Source: Mycobacterium sp. E1214
Lineage (GTDB): Bacteria > Actinomycetota > Actinomycetes > Mycobacteriales > Mycobacteriaceae
Length of the DNA: 64,000 nt
Assembly (NCBI RefSeq): GCF_001666755.1
Contig: NZ_LZJC01000088.1
Location: 85,481-149,480, forward strand
Reading direction: 5' to 3'
This document shows positions 18,412 to 28,050 of the stretch, in pieces. A program made the translations under genes and the position numbers. The notes under the pieces are model-generated. The model searched no databases, had not been told where the DNA came from, and saw only the letters and a program-made list of their open reading frames with translations. Numbering within the stretch: the stretch's first letter is position 1; each line of letters starts with the position of its first letter.

Positions 18412-19903
18412 AGATGTCCGAACGCGGTTCGACGAGATGGTCGAGCGGCACTGCCCGACGCCCACGGCGGAGTCGGCCGCGTTGCTGGGACGCATCGGCG
18501 CGGCGGGGCGGGCGGAGAACCGGGCGGCGGCCGCGCAGCTGGTGGCCATCGGGGAGTTGTTCGCCTACCGGTTGGCGCGGTGCTCGGAGACCGAGGACTG
18601 GGCTGTGGACACCGAGGCGGCGGTGGCCGCGGAGGTGGGCGCGGCGCTGGGAATCAGTCTGGGCTTGGCGGCCAGCCGGCTGCGTTATGCCCGGGCGATG
18701 CGCGAGCGGCTGCCGCGGGTAGGGGCAGTGTTCGCCGCGGGGGACATCGACTACCGGACGTTCCAGACGGTGGTGTTCCGCACCGATCTGATCACCGATG
18801 CCCAGGTGTTGGCCGCGGTCGACGGGCAATTGGCCGCGCGGGCAGCGCGCTGGCCGTCGATGACGCACGGTCGCCTCGCCGCCGCGGTGGACCGGGTGGT
18901 GTGCCGGGCGGACGCCGACGCGGTGCGCCGCCGCCGCGAGCGCGCCGCGGGCCGCGAGATCTGGATCGGCGACGGCGGGGATGGGTTGGCCCGTATCGAA
19001 GGCAGCCTGTTGAGCCCGGACGGGCGCGCGCTCGACGCGCGCCTGGACGCGCTGGCCGCCACGGTGTGCGTGCACGACCCGCGGACTCGCGAGCAGCGCC
19101 GCGCCGATGCCCTGGGGGTGTTGGCGGCCGGGGCGGATCGAATGGGTTGTCGGTGCGGGCGCCGAGAATGCGCCGCGGTCGGTCGTACAGCGGGGCCCGT
19201 CGTCGTCCACGTGATCGCCGAGCAGGCGACGCTCGACGGCTCCGGCACGGCGCCCGGGGCGCAGCTCGGGAGCGAGGGATTGTTGCCACCCGAGCTGGTG
19301 GCCGAGCTGGCCGAGTCGGCGAAGCGGGTCCCGCTCGCGCATCCGGCCGATGCGCCGCCCGAGGCCGGCTACCTACCCTCGAAGGCGTTGGCCGACTTCG
19401 TTCGCTGCCGGGACATGACCTGCCGGGCACCGGGGTGTGACCGCCCGGCCACCGATTGCGACATCGACCACACGGTGCCCTACGGCCGCGGCGGGGCCAC
19501 GCACGCGTCGAATCTCAAAGCGTTATGCCGCACCCACCATCTCCTCAAGACGTTCTGGGGCTGGGACGACCGGCAGCTTCCCGATGGCACGGTGATCTGG
19601 ACGCTGCCCGGCGGCCAGACCTACGTCACCACCCCTGGCAGTGCCCTGCTGTTTCCGCACCTGTGCACCCCGACCGGCCACCTGACGGCCGACCCCGCCG
19701 CGCGCCCCGACTACTGCGACCAGCGCGGCGCCATGATGCCGAAGCGCCGCCGCACCCGCAGCCAGGATCGCGCCCGCCGCGTCGCCACCGAACGTCACCA
19801 CAACCGCGCCGCCCGTCGGGTTCCTGCCGCTGTACCCGCACCCCGCAGCGCCGCTGTACCCGCACCGCCCAGCGCCGCTGACCCCGATCCGCCACCCTTC
19901 TAG
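18404..19903 (+). CDS. 13E12-repeat family DUF222/HNH endonuclease protein
   Basis: A 499-residue protein with an N-terminal DUF222 helical domain (VGAALGISLGLAASRLRYA, DIDYRTFQTVVFRTD) and a C-terminal HNH nuclease domain, CRAPGCDRPATDCDIDHTVP then NLKALCRTHHLLKTFWGW. The zinc Cys pairs and the catalytic DH are intact. This is the mycobacterial REP13E12 family, several members of which are LexA-regulated in M. tuberculosis. The tail (residues 450-499) is Arg/Pro-rich with two nearly identical 24-bp units around 19827-19872. The gene probably acts in DNA damage or belongs to a mobile repeat family. ATG 18404 lies in the SOS box. Confidence 0.88.
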   Translation: MFEDVRTRFDEMVERHCPTPTAESAALLGRIGAAGRAENRAAAAQLVAIGELFAYRLARCSETEDWAVDTEAAVAAEVGAALGISLGLAASRLRYARAMRERLPRVGAVFAAGDIDYRTFQTVVFRTDLITDAQVLAAVDGQLAARAARWPSMTHGRLAAAVDRVVCRADADAVRRRRERAAGREIWIGDGGDGLARIEGSLLSPDGRALDARLDALAATVCVHDPRTREQRRADALGVLAAGADRMGCRCGRRECAAVGRTAGPVVVHVIAEQATLDGSGTAPGAQLGSEGLLPPELVAELAESAKRVPLAHPADAPPEAGYLPSKALADFVRCRDMTCRAPGCDRPATDCDIDHTVPYGRGGATHASNLKALCRTHHLLKTFWGWDDRQLPDGTVIWTLPGGQTYVTTPGSALLFPHLCTPTGHLTADPAARPDYCDQRGAMMPKRRRTRSQDRARRVATERHHNRAARRVPAAVPAPRSAAVPAPPSAADPDPPPF

Positions 19904-19921
19904 AGGCCCCGTTCCGCGAAT

Positions 19922-19968
19922 TTGGCTCTGAGCTGGTCGTCCCCTAGACTCTAGGGGTTGCCTTGGGC
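19922..19968 (+). promoter_or_regulatory. rplN operon promoter with palindrome and conserved leader start
   Basis: TTGGCT (19922-19927), a 17-bp spacer and TAGACT (19945-19950) form a promoter. The -10 lies inside a 17-bp palindrome, CCCCTAGA-C-TCTAGGGG (19941-19957). Five bases after the -10 comes GGGTTGCCTTGGGC (19955-19968), identical to the rpsJ leader at the same distance from its -10. The remaining leader to 20110 is 140 nt with no gene. Confidence 0.6.
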
Positions 19969-20110
19969 AGACCTCGGCCGGTGCGAATCGGCCCCGCGTG
20001 CCCTTCGGCAACAAGACCGCGCACGTCAGGTTGTTGGTGGGTCATGCCCGCCGCACGCTCATCACCGGTGAGTCTCCTGCCGTGCACACGTAACCAGGTC
20101 AGGAGATCGA

Positions 20111-20479
20111 GTGATTCAGCAGGAATCGCGGCTGAAGGTCGCCGACAACACCGGCGCCAAGGAGATCTTGTGCATCCGGGTGCTCGGCGGTTCGTCGCGA
20201 CGCTACGCCGGCATCGGGGATGTCATCGTCGCCACCGTGAAGGACGCCATCCCGGGCGGCAACGTCAAGCGTGGTGACGTGGTCAAGGCCGTCGTGGTGC
20301 GGACGGTCAAGGAGCGCCGGCGTCCCGACGGCAGCTACATCAAGTTCGACGAGAACGCCGCCGTCATCATCAAGCCCGACAACGACCCCCGCGGGACGCG
20401 CATCTTCGGGCCGGTCGGCCGCGAACTGCGCGAGAAGCGGTTCATGAAGATCATCTCGCTGGCCCCGGAGGTGTTGTAG
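20111..20479 (+). CDS. rplN: 50S ribosomal protein L14
   Basis: A 122-residue L14 with GTG start ([19 protein letters not shown]). The family signature is [20 protein letters not shown], ending [12 protein letters not shown]14 contacts 16S rRNA in bridge B8. It is the first gene of the spc operon, with its own promoter because a 9.6-kb accessory block separates it from rpsQ. Its TAG is immediately followed by the rplX ATG. Confidence 0.98.
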
Positions 20480-20797
20480 ATGAAGATCAAGAAGGATGAC
20501 ACCGTCCTGGTGATCGCCGGCAAGGACAAGGGCGCCAAGGGCAAAGTGCTCAAGGTCTACCCCGAGCGCAACCGGGTGCTGGTGCAGGGCGTCAACTCGA
20601 TCAAGAAGCACACCGCGGTGTCGAGCAACCAGCGCGGCGCGCAGTCGGGCGGGATCGTCACCCAGGAGGCCCCGATCGACGCCTCCAACGTGATGGTCGT
20701 CGACTCCGACGGCAAGCCCACCCGAGTCGGCTACCGGGTCGACGAGGAGACCGGCAAGCGCGTCCGCATCTCCAAGCGCAACGGCAAGGACATCTGA
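20480..20797 (+). CDS. rplX: 50S ribosomal protein L24
   Basis: A 105-residue L24 with the KOW motif [20 protein letters not shown] at the N-terminus and the conserved [13 protein letters not shown]. It is an assembly initiator on 23S rRNA. It abuts rplN and overlaps rplE by one base (TGATG). Confidence 0.98.
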   Translation: MKIKKDDTVLVIAGKDKGAKGKVLKVYPERNRVLVQGVNSIKKHTAVSSNQRGAQSGGIVTQEAPIDASNVMVVDSDGKPTRVGYRVDEETGKRVRISKRNGKDI

Positions 20798-21360
20798 TGA
20801 CTACTGCTGAGAAGGTTCAGCCGCGGCTGAAAGAGCGCTACCGCAGCGAGATTCGTGACTCGTTGCAGCAGCAGTTCGGCTACGCCAACGTGATGCAGAT
20901 CCCGACGGTGACCAAGGTCGTCGTCAACATGGGCGTCGGCGAGGCCGCCCGCGACGCGAAGCTGATCAACGGCGCCGTCAACGACCTGACGCTCATCACC
21001 GGCCAAAAGCCCGAGATCCGCAAGGCGCGCAAGTCGATCGCCCAGTTCAAGCTGCGCGAGGGCATGCCGATCGGCGCCCGGGTGACGCTGCGCGGCGACC
21101 GGATGTGGGAGTTCCTCGACCGGCTCACCTCCATCGCGCTGCCCCGTATCCGCGACTTCCGTGGGCTGTCGCCCAAGCAGTTCGACGGCGTCGGCAACTA
21201 CACCTTCGGGCTCGCCGAGCAGTCGGTGTTCCACGAGATCGACGTGGACAAGATCGACCGGCCCCGCGGCATGGACATCAACGTCGTCACCTCGGCGACG
21301 ACCGACGACGAAGGACGAGCGCTGTTGCGGGCCCTCGGCTTTCCGTTCAAGGAGAACTGA
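20797..21360 (+). CDS. rplE: 50S ribosomal protein L5
   Basis: A 187-residue L5. The signature [20 protein letters not shown] is present, as is FREGMPIG-type text ([15 protein letters not shown]) and the [14 protein letters not shown] loop. It binds 5S rRNA in the central protuberance and contacts P-site tRNA. It is followed 2 bp later by the type Z S14 gene. Confidence 0.98.
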   Translation: MTTAEKVQPRLKERYRSEIRDSLQQQFGYANVMQIPTVTKVVVNMGVGEAARDAKLINGAVNDLTLITGQKPEIRKARKSIAQFKLREGMPIGARVTLRGDRMWEFLDRLTSIALPRIRDFRGLSPKQFDGVGNYTFGLAEQSVFHEIDVDKIDRPRGMDINVVTSATTDDEGRALLRALGFPFKEN

Positions 21361-21362
21361 GC

Positions 21363-21548
21363 ATGGCGAAGAAGGCACTGGTCAACAAGGCCAACAGCAA
21401 ACCGAAGTTCGCGGTGCGCGGCTACACCCGCTGCAACCGGTGCGGGCGTCCGCGTGCGGTCTTCCGCAAATTCGGCCTGTGCAGGATCTGCCTGCGCGAG
21501 ATGGCGCACGCGGGTGAACTGCCCGGCGTGCAGAAGAGCAGCTGGTAA
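21363..21548 (+). CDS. rpsZ: 30S ribosomal protein S14 type Z (zinc form)
   Basis: A 61-residue S14. The zinc ribbon is intact, CNRCGRP then CRIC, so this is the C+ paralogue used when zinc is sufficient. Zinc-free paralogues in mycobacteria are encoded elsewhere under Zur control. The start is ATG 21363 ([16 protein letters not shown]). Confidence 0.97.
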   Translation: MAKKALVNKANSKPKFAVRGYTRCNRCGRPRAVFRKFGLCRICLREMAHAGELPGVQKSSW

Positions 21549-21632
21549 GCCAGGACAACCCGAGACCAACCCAGAACAGGTGCGCGACAGGCCCGTCCGG
21601 GAACCATCGCGAGGAAGGTTATAGACGCTGTC

Positions 21633-22031
21633 ATGACAATGACGGACCCGATCGCAGACTTCTTGACACGTCTGCGCAACGCCAATTCGGCGTACCACGA
21701 CGAGGTGACGTTGCCTCACTCGAAGATCAAGGCCAACATCGCCCAGATCCTCAAGAGCGAGGGCTACATCACCGACTTCCGCACCGAGGATGCTCGGGTC
21801 GGCAAGTCACTGATCGTTCAGCTCAAGTACGGCCCCAGCCGGGAGCGCAGCATCGCCGGCCTGCGCCGGGTGTCGAAGCCCGGCCTGCGGGTGTACGCCA
21901 AGTCCACCAACCTGCCGCGCGTTCTCGGCGGCCTGGGCGTGGCGATTATCTCGACCTCCTCGGGCCTGCTGACCGATCGTCAGGCAGCCAGACAGGGCGT
22001 GGGCGGCGAAGTCCTCGCGTACGTGTGGTGA
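21633..22031 (+). CDS. rpsH: 30S ribosomal protein S8
   Basis: A 132-residue S8 ([21 protein letters not shown]) with the conserved C-terminal [27 protein letters not shown]. It binds the central domain of 16S rRNA and is the spc operon repressor in E. coli; no equivalent target was recognised here. GAGGAAGG lies upstream at the end of an 84-bp gap after rpsZ. Confidence 0.98.
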   Translation: MTMTDPIADFLTRLRNANSAYHDEVTLPHSKIKANIAQILKSEGYITDFRTEDARVGKSLIVQLKYGPSRERSIAGLRRVSKPGLRVYAKSTNLPRVLGGLGVAIISTSSGLLTDRQAARQGVGGEVLAYVW

Positions 22032-22041
22032 GGGGATAGAT

Positions 22042-22581
22042 ATGTCACGTATTGGTAAGCAGCCGGTTCCGGTTCCGACCGGGGTCGACGTCACGATCGA
22101 CGGCCAGAACGTCTCGGTCAAGGGGCCCAAGGGCGCCCTGAACCTGACGGTCGCCGAGCCGATCACGGTGTCGCGTAACGACGACGGCGCGATCGTGGTC
22201 GCCCGTCCCAACGATGAACGGCGCAACCGTTCGCTGCACGGGCTGTCCCGCACCCTGGTGTCCAACCTGGTCACCGGTGTGACGCAGGGCTACGAGACCA
22301 AGATGGAGATCTTCGGGGTCGGCTACCGCGTGCAGCTCAAGGGCGCCAACCTGGAGTTCGCGCTGGGCTACAGCCACCCGGTGGTGATCGAGGCGCCCGA
22401 GGGAATCACCTTCGCGGTGCAGTCGCCGACGAAGTTCTCGATCTCCGGGATCGACAAGCAAAAGGTCGGCCAGATCTCGGCGAACATCCGCCGCCTGCGC
22501 CGCCCCGACCCCTACAAGGGCAAGGGCGTGCGCTACGAGGGCGAGCAGATCCGCCGCAAGGTCGGAAAGACAGGTAAGTAA
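22042..22581 (+). CDS. rplF: 50S ribosomal protein L6
   Basis: A 179-residue L6 with duplicated domains. It starts [17 protein letters not shown] and carries the C-terminal signature [19 protein letters not shown]. It lies near the sarcin-ricin loop and factor-binding site. It follows rpsH by 10 bp. Confidence 0.98.
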   Translation: MSRIGKQPVPVPTGVDVTIDGQNVSVKGPKGALNLTVAEPITVSRNDDGAIVVARPNDERRNRSLHGLSRTLVSNLVTGVTQGYETKMEIFGVGYRVQLKGANLEFALGYSHPVVIEAPEGITFAVQSPTKFSISGIDKQKVGQISANIRRLRRPDPYKGKGVRYEGEQIRRKVGKTGK

Positions 22582-22583
22582 TC

Positions 22584-22991
22584 ATGGCGCAATCACAAGG
22601 TGACGCCGCCGCGCGTAAGCCGGTGGGCCAGAACATCTCCGCGACTCGCCGGGTCTCCCGACTGCGCAGGCACGCGCGGCTGCGTAAGAAGCTCGCGGGC
22701 ACCCCGGAGCGTCCGCGCCTGGTGGTCAACCGGTCGTCGCGGCACATCCATGTGCAGCTGGTCAACGACGAGAACGGCACCACGGTGGCCGCCGCGTCCT
22801 CGATCGAGGACGACGTGCGCGGCCTCGACGGTGACAAGAAGGCCCGCAGCGTGCGGGTCGGCCAGTTGATCGCCGAGCGCGCCAAGGCCGCCGGAATCGA
22901 CAGCGTCGTGTTCGACCGCGGCGGCTACACCTACGGCGGACGGATCGCGGCGCTGGCGGATGCCGCCCGCGAGAACGGATTGAGTTTCTAG
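22584..22991 (+). CDS. rplR: 50S ribosomal protein L18
   Basis: A 135-residue L18 with the core [35 protein letters not shown] and [28 protein letters not shown]. It binds 5S rRNA with L5. The N-terminal extension [16 protein letters not shown] is typical of mycobacteria. Its TAG is directly followed by the ATG of a 12-codon mini-ORF. Confidence 0.98.
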   Translation: MAQSQGDAAARKPVGQNISATRRVSRLRRHARLRKKLAGTPERPRLVVNRSSRHIHVQLVNDENGTTVAAASSIEDDVRGLDGDKKARSVRVGQLIAERAKAAGIDSVVFDRGGYTYGGRIAALADAARENGLSF

Positions 22992-23030
22992 ATGAGCAAG
23001 AGCCTGAACAAGACCGGAAGGACCGCATAA
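22992..23030 (+). CDS. 12-codon mini-ORF bridging rplR and rpsE
   Basis: ATG follows the rplR TAG with no gap and encodes [12 protein letters not shown]. The TAA at 23028-23030 overlaps the rpsE ATG by one base. It may let ribosomes run from rplR to rpsE by reinitiation. A Shine-Dalgarno (GGAAGGA) inside it can also start rpsE independently. Translation is unproven. Confidence 0.35.
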   Translation: MSKSLNKTGRTA

Positions 23031-23704
23031 TGGCGGAACAGTCAGCCGGCGGCCCCGAGGCCCGCGGCGACAACCGCGACTCGCGCGGCGACAACCGTGA
23101 CCGGGGTCGGCGCGACGGCGGTGGCCGTGGCCGCGACCGCGACGGCGACAAGAGCAACTACCTGGAGCGGGTCGTCGCGATCAACCGCGTGTCCAAGGTG
23201 GTCAAGGGTGGTCGACGCTTCAGCTTCACCGCCCTGGTCATCGTGGGTGACGGCGCCGGCATGGTCGGCGTCGGCTACGGCAAGGCCAAAGAGGTCCCGG
23301 CCGCCATCGCCAAGGGTGTCGAGGAGGCCCGCAAGGGCTTCTTCCGCGTTCCGCTGATCGGCGGCACCATCACGCACCCGGTGCAGGGTGAGGCGGCCGC
23401 CGGTGTGGTGCTGCTGCGCCCCGCCAGCCCCGGTACCGGTGTGATCGCCGGCGGCGCGGCGCGTGCGGTGCTGGAATGCGCCGGGGTGCGCGACATCCTG
23501 GCCAAGTCCCTGGGCAGCGACAACGCGATCAACGTCGTGCACGCGACCGTCACCGCGCTCAAGCTGCTGCAGCGCCCCGAAGAGGTGGCCGCCCGGCGCG
23601 GGCTGCCCATCGAGGACGTCGCCCCCGCCGGGATGCTGCGGGCGCGGCGCGAGAGCGACGCGCTGGCCGCCAGTGCCGCGCGAGAGGGAACGACACCGCA
23701 ATGA
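23030..23704 (+). CDS. rpsE: 30S ribosomal protein S5
   Basis: A 224-residue S5. A Gly/Asp/Arg-rich N-terminal 40 residues precede the S5 RNA-binding signature [20 protein letters not shown] and the C-terminal domain [20 protein letters not shown]5 is in the mRNA entry channel and affects fidelity. The start is ATG 23030. The stop overlaps the rpmD ATG (ATGA). Confidence 0.98.
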   Translation: MAEQSAGGPEARGDNRDSRGDNRDRGRRDGGGRGRDRDGDKSNYLERVVAINRVSKVVKGGRRFSFTALVIVGDGAGMVGVGYGKAKEVPAAIAKGVEEARKGFFRVPLIGGTITHPVQGEAAAGVVLLRPASPGTGVIAGGAARAVLECAGVRDILAKSLGSDNAINVVHATVTALKLLQRPEEVAARRGLPIEDVAPAGMLRARRESDALAASAAREGTTPQ

Positions 23705-23916
23705 GCCAACTGAAGATCACCCAGGTGCGCAGCACCATCGGCGCCCGCTGGAAGCAGCGCGAGAGCCTGCGCACCCTGGGCCTGCGGCGGATCCGCCACT
23801 CGGTGGTCCGCGACGACAACCCACAGATCCGCGGTCTGATCGCGGTGGTCAGCCACCTCGTCGAGGTGGAGCCGGCCGAGGCGACAGCCGCCGGCAGCGG
23901 AGGTAGCACGAAATGA
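23701..23916 (+). CDS. rpmD: 50S ribosomal protein L30
   Basis: A 71-residue L30 ([20 protein letters not shown], then [20 protein letters not shown]). It is translationally coupled to rpsE and to rplO by 4-bp overlaps on both sides. Confidence 0.97.
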   Translation: MSQLKITQVRSTIGARWKQRESLRTLGLRRIRHSVVRDDNPQIRGLIAVVSHLVEVEPAEATAAGSGGSTK

Positions 23917-24353
23917 CGATCAAGCTGCACGACCTCAAGCCGGCGCGCGGGTCGAAGACCGCCCGCACCCGGGTCGGCCGCGGTGAGGGATCCAAGGGTA
24001 AGACCGCGGGCCGCGGCACCAAGGGCACCAAGGCCCGCAAGAACGTGCCGACCACCTTCGAGGGTGGGCAGATGCCGATCCACATGCGGCTGCCCAAGCT
24101 CAAGGGTTTCCGCAACCGATTCCGCACCGAGTACGAAGTGGTCAACGTCGGGGATATCAACCGGCTGTTCCCGCAGGGCGGCTCGATCGGCGTCGACGAC
24201 CTGGTGGCCAAGGGTGCGGTGCGCCGCAACTCGCTGGTCAAGGTCCTCGGCGACGGCAAGCTGACCGTCTCGGTCGAGGTGTCCGCGCACAAGTTCAGCG
24301 GCAGCGCGCGCGAGAAGATCACCGCCGCGGGGGGCAGCGCCACCGAGCTGTGA
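23913..24353 (+). CDS. rplO: 50S ribosomal protein L15
   Basis: A 146-residue L15 starting [19 protein letters not shown]. It has the glycine/basic N-terminus [17 protein letters not shown] and [17 protein letters not shown]. In many bacteria secY follows directly; here a 9-kb block intervenes. The TGA at 24351-24353 abuts the stop of the convergent oxidoreductase gene. Confidence 0.98.
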   Translation: MTIKLHDLKPARGSKTARTRVGRGEGSKGKTAGRGTKGTKARKNVPTTFEGGQMPIHMRLPKLKGFRNRFRTEYEVVNVGDINRLFPQGGSIGVDDLVAKGAVRRNSLVKVLGDGKLTVSVEVSAHKFSGSAREKITAAGGSATEL

Positions 24354-25283
24354 TCAGCTCAACCGCGGAATGACCTCTGCGGCAAGGCGTTCCATCTGTT
24401 CGCGGTTCTCGGGTACATCGACGCCGACGGGATTGAGCAGCAGCAGCTGCGCCCCGGCGTCGATGACCTCGCGTAGCCCCAGCACCACGTCGTCGGGGGT
24501 GCCGCAGACCGGCACGGCTTCGATTCCCGGGATCACGTTGCCGTAGATGCGGTCCAACCCTTTCAAGACCCGCTCGCGGGCCCGCGCCGCGTCGTCGTCC
24601 ACCATGAGGTAGACCCGCTTCCCAATGGTGAAGCGCGCCGGGTCTTTGCCCTGCTCGTCGAGCTCGCGGCGCAGGATCGGCACCACCTTGGTGAAGGACT
24701 CGGTGGTCGACGAGCCGGCGCCCATGAACGCGTCGCCGTGACGGACCGCCCTGGCCAACGCCTTGGGCGCTAGACCGCCGAACCAGATCGGCGGGTGGGG
24801 GCGCTGCACCGGCTTGGGCGCGAAGGGGAGGTCGTCGACGTCGCGGAAGCGCCCGTGGTAGGTCACCCGGGGCTCGTCGGACCAGGCCGCCTTCATCAAC
24901 TGCAGGCCTTCGGTGAAGTACGAGATGAAAGTGTTTTTGTCGACGCCGAACGCGGCGAAGCTGCGCCCGCCGCCGCCGGGCGCCACGCCGACGTCGAGGC
25001 GGCCGCGGCTGATCCGGTCCACCGTCGTGACGGCCGACGCCAGCTGCAGGGGTTCGTGCAGCGACGTCACCAGCACCGCGACGCCCAGGCGCAGCCGTTC
25101 GGTGCAGCCCGCGCAGAACGACAGCAACTCCAGCGGGGCCAGCAAGGGAGCCTCGCCGATCGTCTGCTCGAGCGTCCACGCCCCCTCGAAGCCCAGTTCC
25201 TCGGCGCGCGTCAGGAACGCGCGCAGCCCGTCGGCGTCGAATTCGTCGTAGTCGAACTGGGGGATGGCGATGCAAAACCTCAC
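24354..25283 (-). CDS. LLM-class (F420-dependent type) oxidoreductase
   Basis: A 309-residue luciferase-like TIM-barrel flavin or F420 oxidoreductase. It starts MRFCIAIPQFDYDEFDADGL (GTG 25283) and has ELGFEGAWTLEQ, SRGRLDVGVAPGGGGRSF and RPHPPIWFGGLAPKALARA, typical of the family. The substrate is unknown. It converges exactly on rplO with no gap and is divergent from sppA by 39 bp, so the two probably share a compact bidirectional promoter region. Confidence 0.83.
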   Translation of the reverse strand: MRFCIAIPQFDYDEFDADGLRAFLTRAEELGFEGAWTLEQTIGEAPLLAPLELLSFCAGCTERLRLGVAVLVTSLHEPLQLASAVTTVDRISRGRLDVGVAPGGGGRSFAAFGVDKNTFISYFTEGLQLMKAAWSDEPRVTYHGRFRDVDDLPFAPKPVQRPHPPIWFGGLAPKALARAVRHGDAFMGAGSSTTESFTKVVPILRRELDEQGKDPARFTIGKRVYLMVDDDAARARERVLKGLDRIYGNVIPGIEAVPVCGTPDDVVLGLREVIDAGAQLLLLNPVGVDVPENREQMERLAAEVIPRLS

Positions 25284-25309
25284 GGGCTCACCCTACGGCG
25301 CCCGATCGG

Positions 25310-25315
25310 TACGCT
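25310..25315 (+). promoter_or_regulatory. -10 element for leaderless sppA
   Basis: TACGCT followed by 7 nt and ATG 25323 fits a leaderless transcript. The sppA frame stays open upstream to 24795, so this element helps fix the start. Confidence 0.45.
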
Positions 25316-25322
25316 GCAGAAC

Positions 25323-27110
25323 ATGTTCGCCTTCCTGTCTGCCCTGCCCGGCGTCAGCGATATCCGCGCGCTGGCCGACCGCGTCGACACCGCCCGCCAC
25401 CACGGCGTGCCCAACGGCGTCGTCCTCGAACTCGACCTGCGGGCGGTGCCGCCGGAGACCACGGGCTTCGATCCGCTGGCGCTCATCGCCGGCGGCAATC
25501 GGCCGGCGACGCTGCGCGACACCGTCGCCGCCATTCACCGCGCCGCCGAGGACCCGCGCGTCGCCGGGCTCATCGCGCGCGTCCAGCTCGCGGCCTCGCC
25601 GTCCGCGGCGGTGCAGGAACTGCGCGCCGCCGTCGCCGCCTTCACCGCCGTCAAGCCGTCGCTGGCCTGGGCCGAGACCTACCCGGGCACGCTGTCGTAT
25701 TACCTGGCGTCGGCGTTCGGCGAGGTGTGGATGCAGCCGTCGGGCAGCGTCGGCCTGGTCGGGTTCGCCAGCAACGCCACCTTCCTGCGCGACGCCTTCG
25801 ACAAGGCCGGTATCGAAGCCCAATTCGTCGCGCGCGGCGAATACAAGTCGGCCGCAAACCGTTTCACCGAGCCGGGTTTCACCGAGGCGCACCGCGAGGC
25901 CGTCACCCGGATGCTCGACAGCCTGCAGGAACAGGTGTGGCAGGCGGTGGTCGAATCGCGCAAGCTCGACCGCGCCGCGCTCGACGCCCTGGCCGACCGC
26001 GCCCCGCTGCTGCGCGACGACGCCGTCGCGTCGGGTCTGGTCGACCGGATCGGATTCCGCGACGAGGCTTACGCGCGGATCGCGGAACTCGCTGGCGTCG
26101 AAGCTGTTTCCTCCGATGACCCCTCGGACGACGAGCCGCCGCGGCTGTACCTGGCGCGCTACGCCGGTGCGGCGCGCCCGCGGCTGGCCCCGCCGGTGCC
26201 GTCGGTCCCGGGTCGCCGGGCCAAGCCGGTCCTCGCGGTGGTCCACGTCGACGGGACGATCGTCGACGGCCGCGGCGGCCCGCAGTTCCTGCCGTTCGGG
26301 TCCAGCACGGTGGGCGGTGACACGATCGCGGCGGCGCTGCGGGAAGCCACCGCCGACGAGAACGTTGCCGCGATCGTGTTGCGCGTGAACAGTCCTGGCG
26401 GTTCGGTCACCGCGTCGGAGACCATCTGGCGGGAGGTGAAGCGGGCGCGCACGGGCGGCAAGCCGGTGGTGGCGTCGATGGGCACGGTCGCCGCCTCGGG
26501 TGGTTACTACATCTCGGCGGCGGCCGACGCCATCGTCGCGAACCCAGCGACGATCACCGGTTCGATCGGGGTGATCACCGGCAAGCTGGTGATCCGCGAC
26601 CTGCTCGAGCGGCTCGGCGTTGGCTCGGACACCGTGCGCACCAACGCCAACGCCGACGCCTGGGCCATCGACGCGCCGTTCACGCCCGAGCAGCGCGCCC
26701 ACCGCGAGGCGGAGGCCGACCTGGTCTACGACGACTTCGTGCACCGGGTGGCCGAGGGCCGCAACCTGACCACCGACGCCGTGGATCGGGTTGCGCGGGG
26801 CCGGGTTTGGACCGGCGCGGACGCCCTCGACCGCGGGTTGGTCGACGAACTCGGCGGGTTCCGAACCGCAGTGCGCCGGGCCAAGGTGCTCGCCGGGCTG
26901 GACGAGGACGCGAGCGTCCGAATCGTCAGCTACCCGAGCGCGTCGCTGATGGACTTCGTGCGGCCGCGGGCCTCCTCGCAACCGGCCGCCGCCTCCGTGC
27001 CGGACGCCGTGGGCGCGATCCTGAGTCGCGTGATCGCCGGCGCGGTGGCGGAAGTGGAGCGATCGGTGACCGGGGCCAGCGTGCTGTGGGTGGGCCGGGA
27101 GCGCCTGTAG
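25323..27110 (+). CDS. sppA: signal peptide peptidase SppA (67K type protease IV)
   Basis: A 595-residue double-domain S49 peptidase. The N-terminal domain supplies the general-base Lys in ARGEYKSAANRFTEPGF (near residue 180). The C-terminal domain supplies the nucleophilic Ser in TVAASGGYYISAAAD (near residue 390) after LRVNSPGGSVTAS. It degrades signal peptides left in the membrane. No classical N-terminal anchor is seen with this start (MFAFLSALPGVSDIRALADR), which may bind membrane peripherally. It is separated from the first methyltransferase by 3 bp (convergent). Confidence 0.9.
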   Translation: MFAFLSALPGVSDIRALADRVDTARHHGVPNGVVLELDLRAVPPETTGFDPLALIAGGNRPATLRDTVAAIHRAAEDPRVAGLIARVQLAASPSAAVQELRAAVAAFTAVKPSLAWAETYPGTLSYYLASAFGEVWMQPSGSVGLVGFASNATFLRDAFDKAGIEAQFVARGEYKSAANRFTEPGFTEAHREAVTRMLDSLQEQVWQAVVESRKLDRAALDALADRAPLLRDDAVASGLVDRIGFRDEAYARIAELAGVEAVSSDDPSDDEPPRLYLARYAGAARPRLAPPVPSVPGRRAKPVLAVVHVDGTIVDGRGGPQFLPFGSSTVGGDTIAAALREATADENVAAIVLRVNSPGGSVTASETIWREVKRARTGGKPVVASMGTVAASGGYYISAAADAIVANPATITGSIGVITGKLVIRDLLERLGVGSDTVRTNANADAWAIDAPFTPEQRAHREAEADLVYDDFVHRVAEGRNLTTDAVDRVARGRVWTGADALDRGLVDELGGFRTAVRRAKVLAGLDEDASVRIVSYPSASLMDFVRPRASSQPAAASVPDAVGAILSRVIAGAVAEVERSVTGASVLWVGRERL

Positions 27111-27113
27111 GCG

Positions 27114-28028
27114 CTACCCGGCCAGCCTGCCGCTGATGAAGATGATCTCGCCAAGCGGGTCGTCCTCGTCGGGGGCGGGCGGCTCAATCCCGTTGCGGGC
27201 GAACAGTTCTGCGCGGGTAACACCTTCCGCGGACCAGCCCGCACCGGACAGGTAGTCGACGACGTGATGGCGTTCGCCGGTGTAGACGAGCGACGCCATG
27301 TCGATGTCGACGCCGTGCCGGCGGAACGACTCGGACAGCTCGCGGGCCCGATCGACGTCGAAATCGATGATGCCGGGCACGAATTCGGTGGCGATCGCGC
27401 TGCCCGGCGCGCTGAGCGCGGTGATGTCGTCGAACAACCGATCTTGGGCCTGCGGCGGCAGGTAGATCAGCAGCCCCTCGGCCAGCCAGGCCGTCGGCGC
27501 CGCCGGATCGAAACCGGCCGCCTTGAGCGCGGCCGGCCAGTCCGCGCGCAGGTCGATGGGCACGGTGCGGCGCTGCGCGGTGGGCTCGGCGCCGATCTCG
27601 GCGAGCGTCGCGGTCTTGAATTCGATGACGCGCGGCTGGTCGATCTCGTAGACCACGCTGCCGGCCGGCCAGGGCAACCGGTAGGCGCGCGCGTCCAGTC
27701 CGGAGGCCAGAATCACCGCCTGACGCACCCCGGCGGCCATGGCGTCGGCGAAGTAATCGTCGAAGTACTTGGTGCGCACCGCCATTCCGTCGGAGATGGC
27801 CTGCAGGCGCTCGGGCGACATGTTGTCGATCGCGTCGAGGTCGAGCTGGCCGTCCATCATCTTGGTGAAGAAGTCCAGCCCAACGGCGCGCACTAGCGGC
27901 GCGGCGAACGGGTCATCGATCAGGCCGCGGGGGTCCTTGGTCGCCATCGCGCGGCCGGCCGCCACCATGGTCGCGGTCGCCCCCACGCTGGAGGCCAGGT
28001 CCCACTCGTCGTCGTGCGTGCGAGGCAT
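27114..28028 (-). CDS. SAM-dependent methyltransferase, TIGR00027/LCMT-like, copy 1
   Basis: A 304-residue class I methyltransferase of the expanded mycobacterial family related to leucine carboxyl methyltransferases. It has the N-terminal family box [19 protein letters not shown], the SAM motif [17 protein letters not shown], the acidic [14 protein letters not shown], and [20 protein letters not shown]. Substrates are unknown; some relatives modify mycobacterial lipids or small molecules. ATG 28028 follows TAGGGT (28041-28036) by 7 nt, so it is probably leaderless. It is the most divergent of the six copies. Confidence 0.88.
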   Translation of the reverse strand: MPRTHDDEWDLASSVGATATMVAAGRAMATKDPRGLIDDPFAAPLVRAVGLDFFTKMMDGQLDLDAIDNMSPERLQAISDGMAVRTKYFDDYFADAMAAGVRQAVILASGLDARAYRLPWPAGSVVYEIDQPRVIEFKTATLAEIGAEPTAQRRTVPIDLRADWPAALKAAGFDPAAPTAWLAEGLLIYLPPQAQDRLFDDITALSAPGSAIATEFVPGIIDFDVDRARELSESFRRHGVDIDMASLVYTGERHHVVDYLSGAGWSAEGVTRAELFARNGIEPPAPDEDDPLGEIIFISGRLAG

Positions 28029-28050
28029 GGGACAAACCCTACCGAGCGGA

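Noticed and set aside
19827..19872. Two 24-bp tandem units in the 3' end of the HNH gene as a regulatory repeat
   Set aside because: They lie in a low-complexity Pro/Ala-rich coding tail and are explained as coding expansion.
24795..27110. 771-residue version of SppA
   Set aside because: The added N-terminus lies antisense over the F420 oxidoreductase. A -10 box and leaderless ATG at 25323 give the expected protein.
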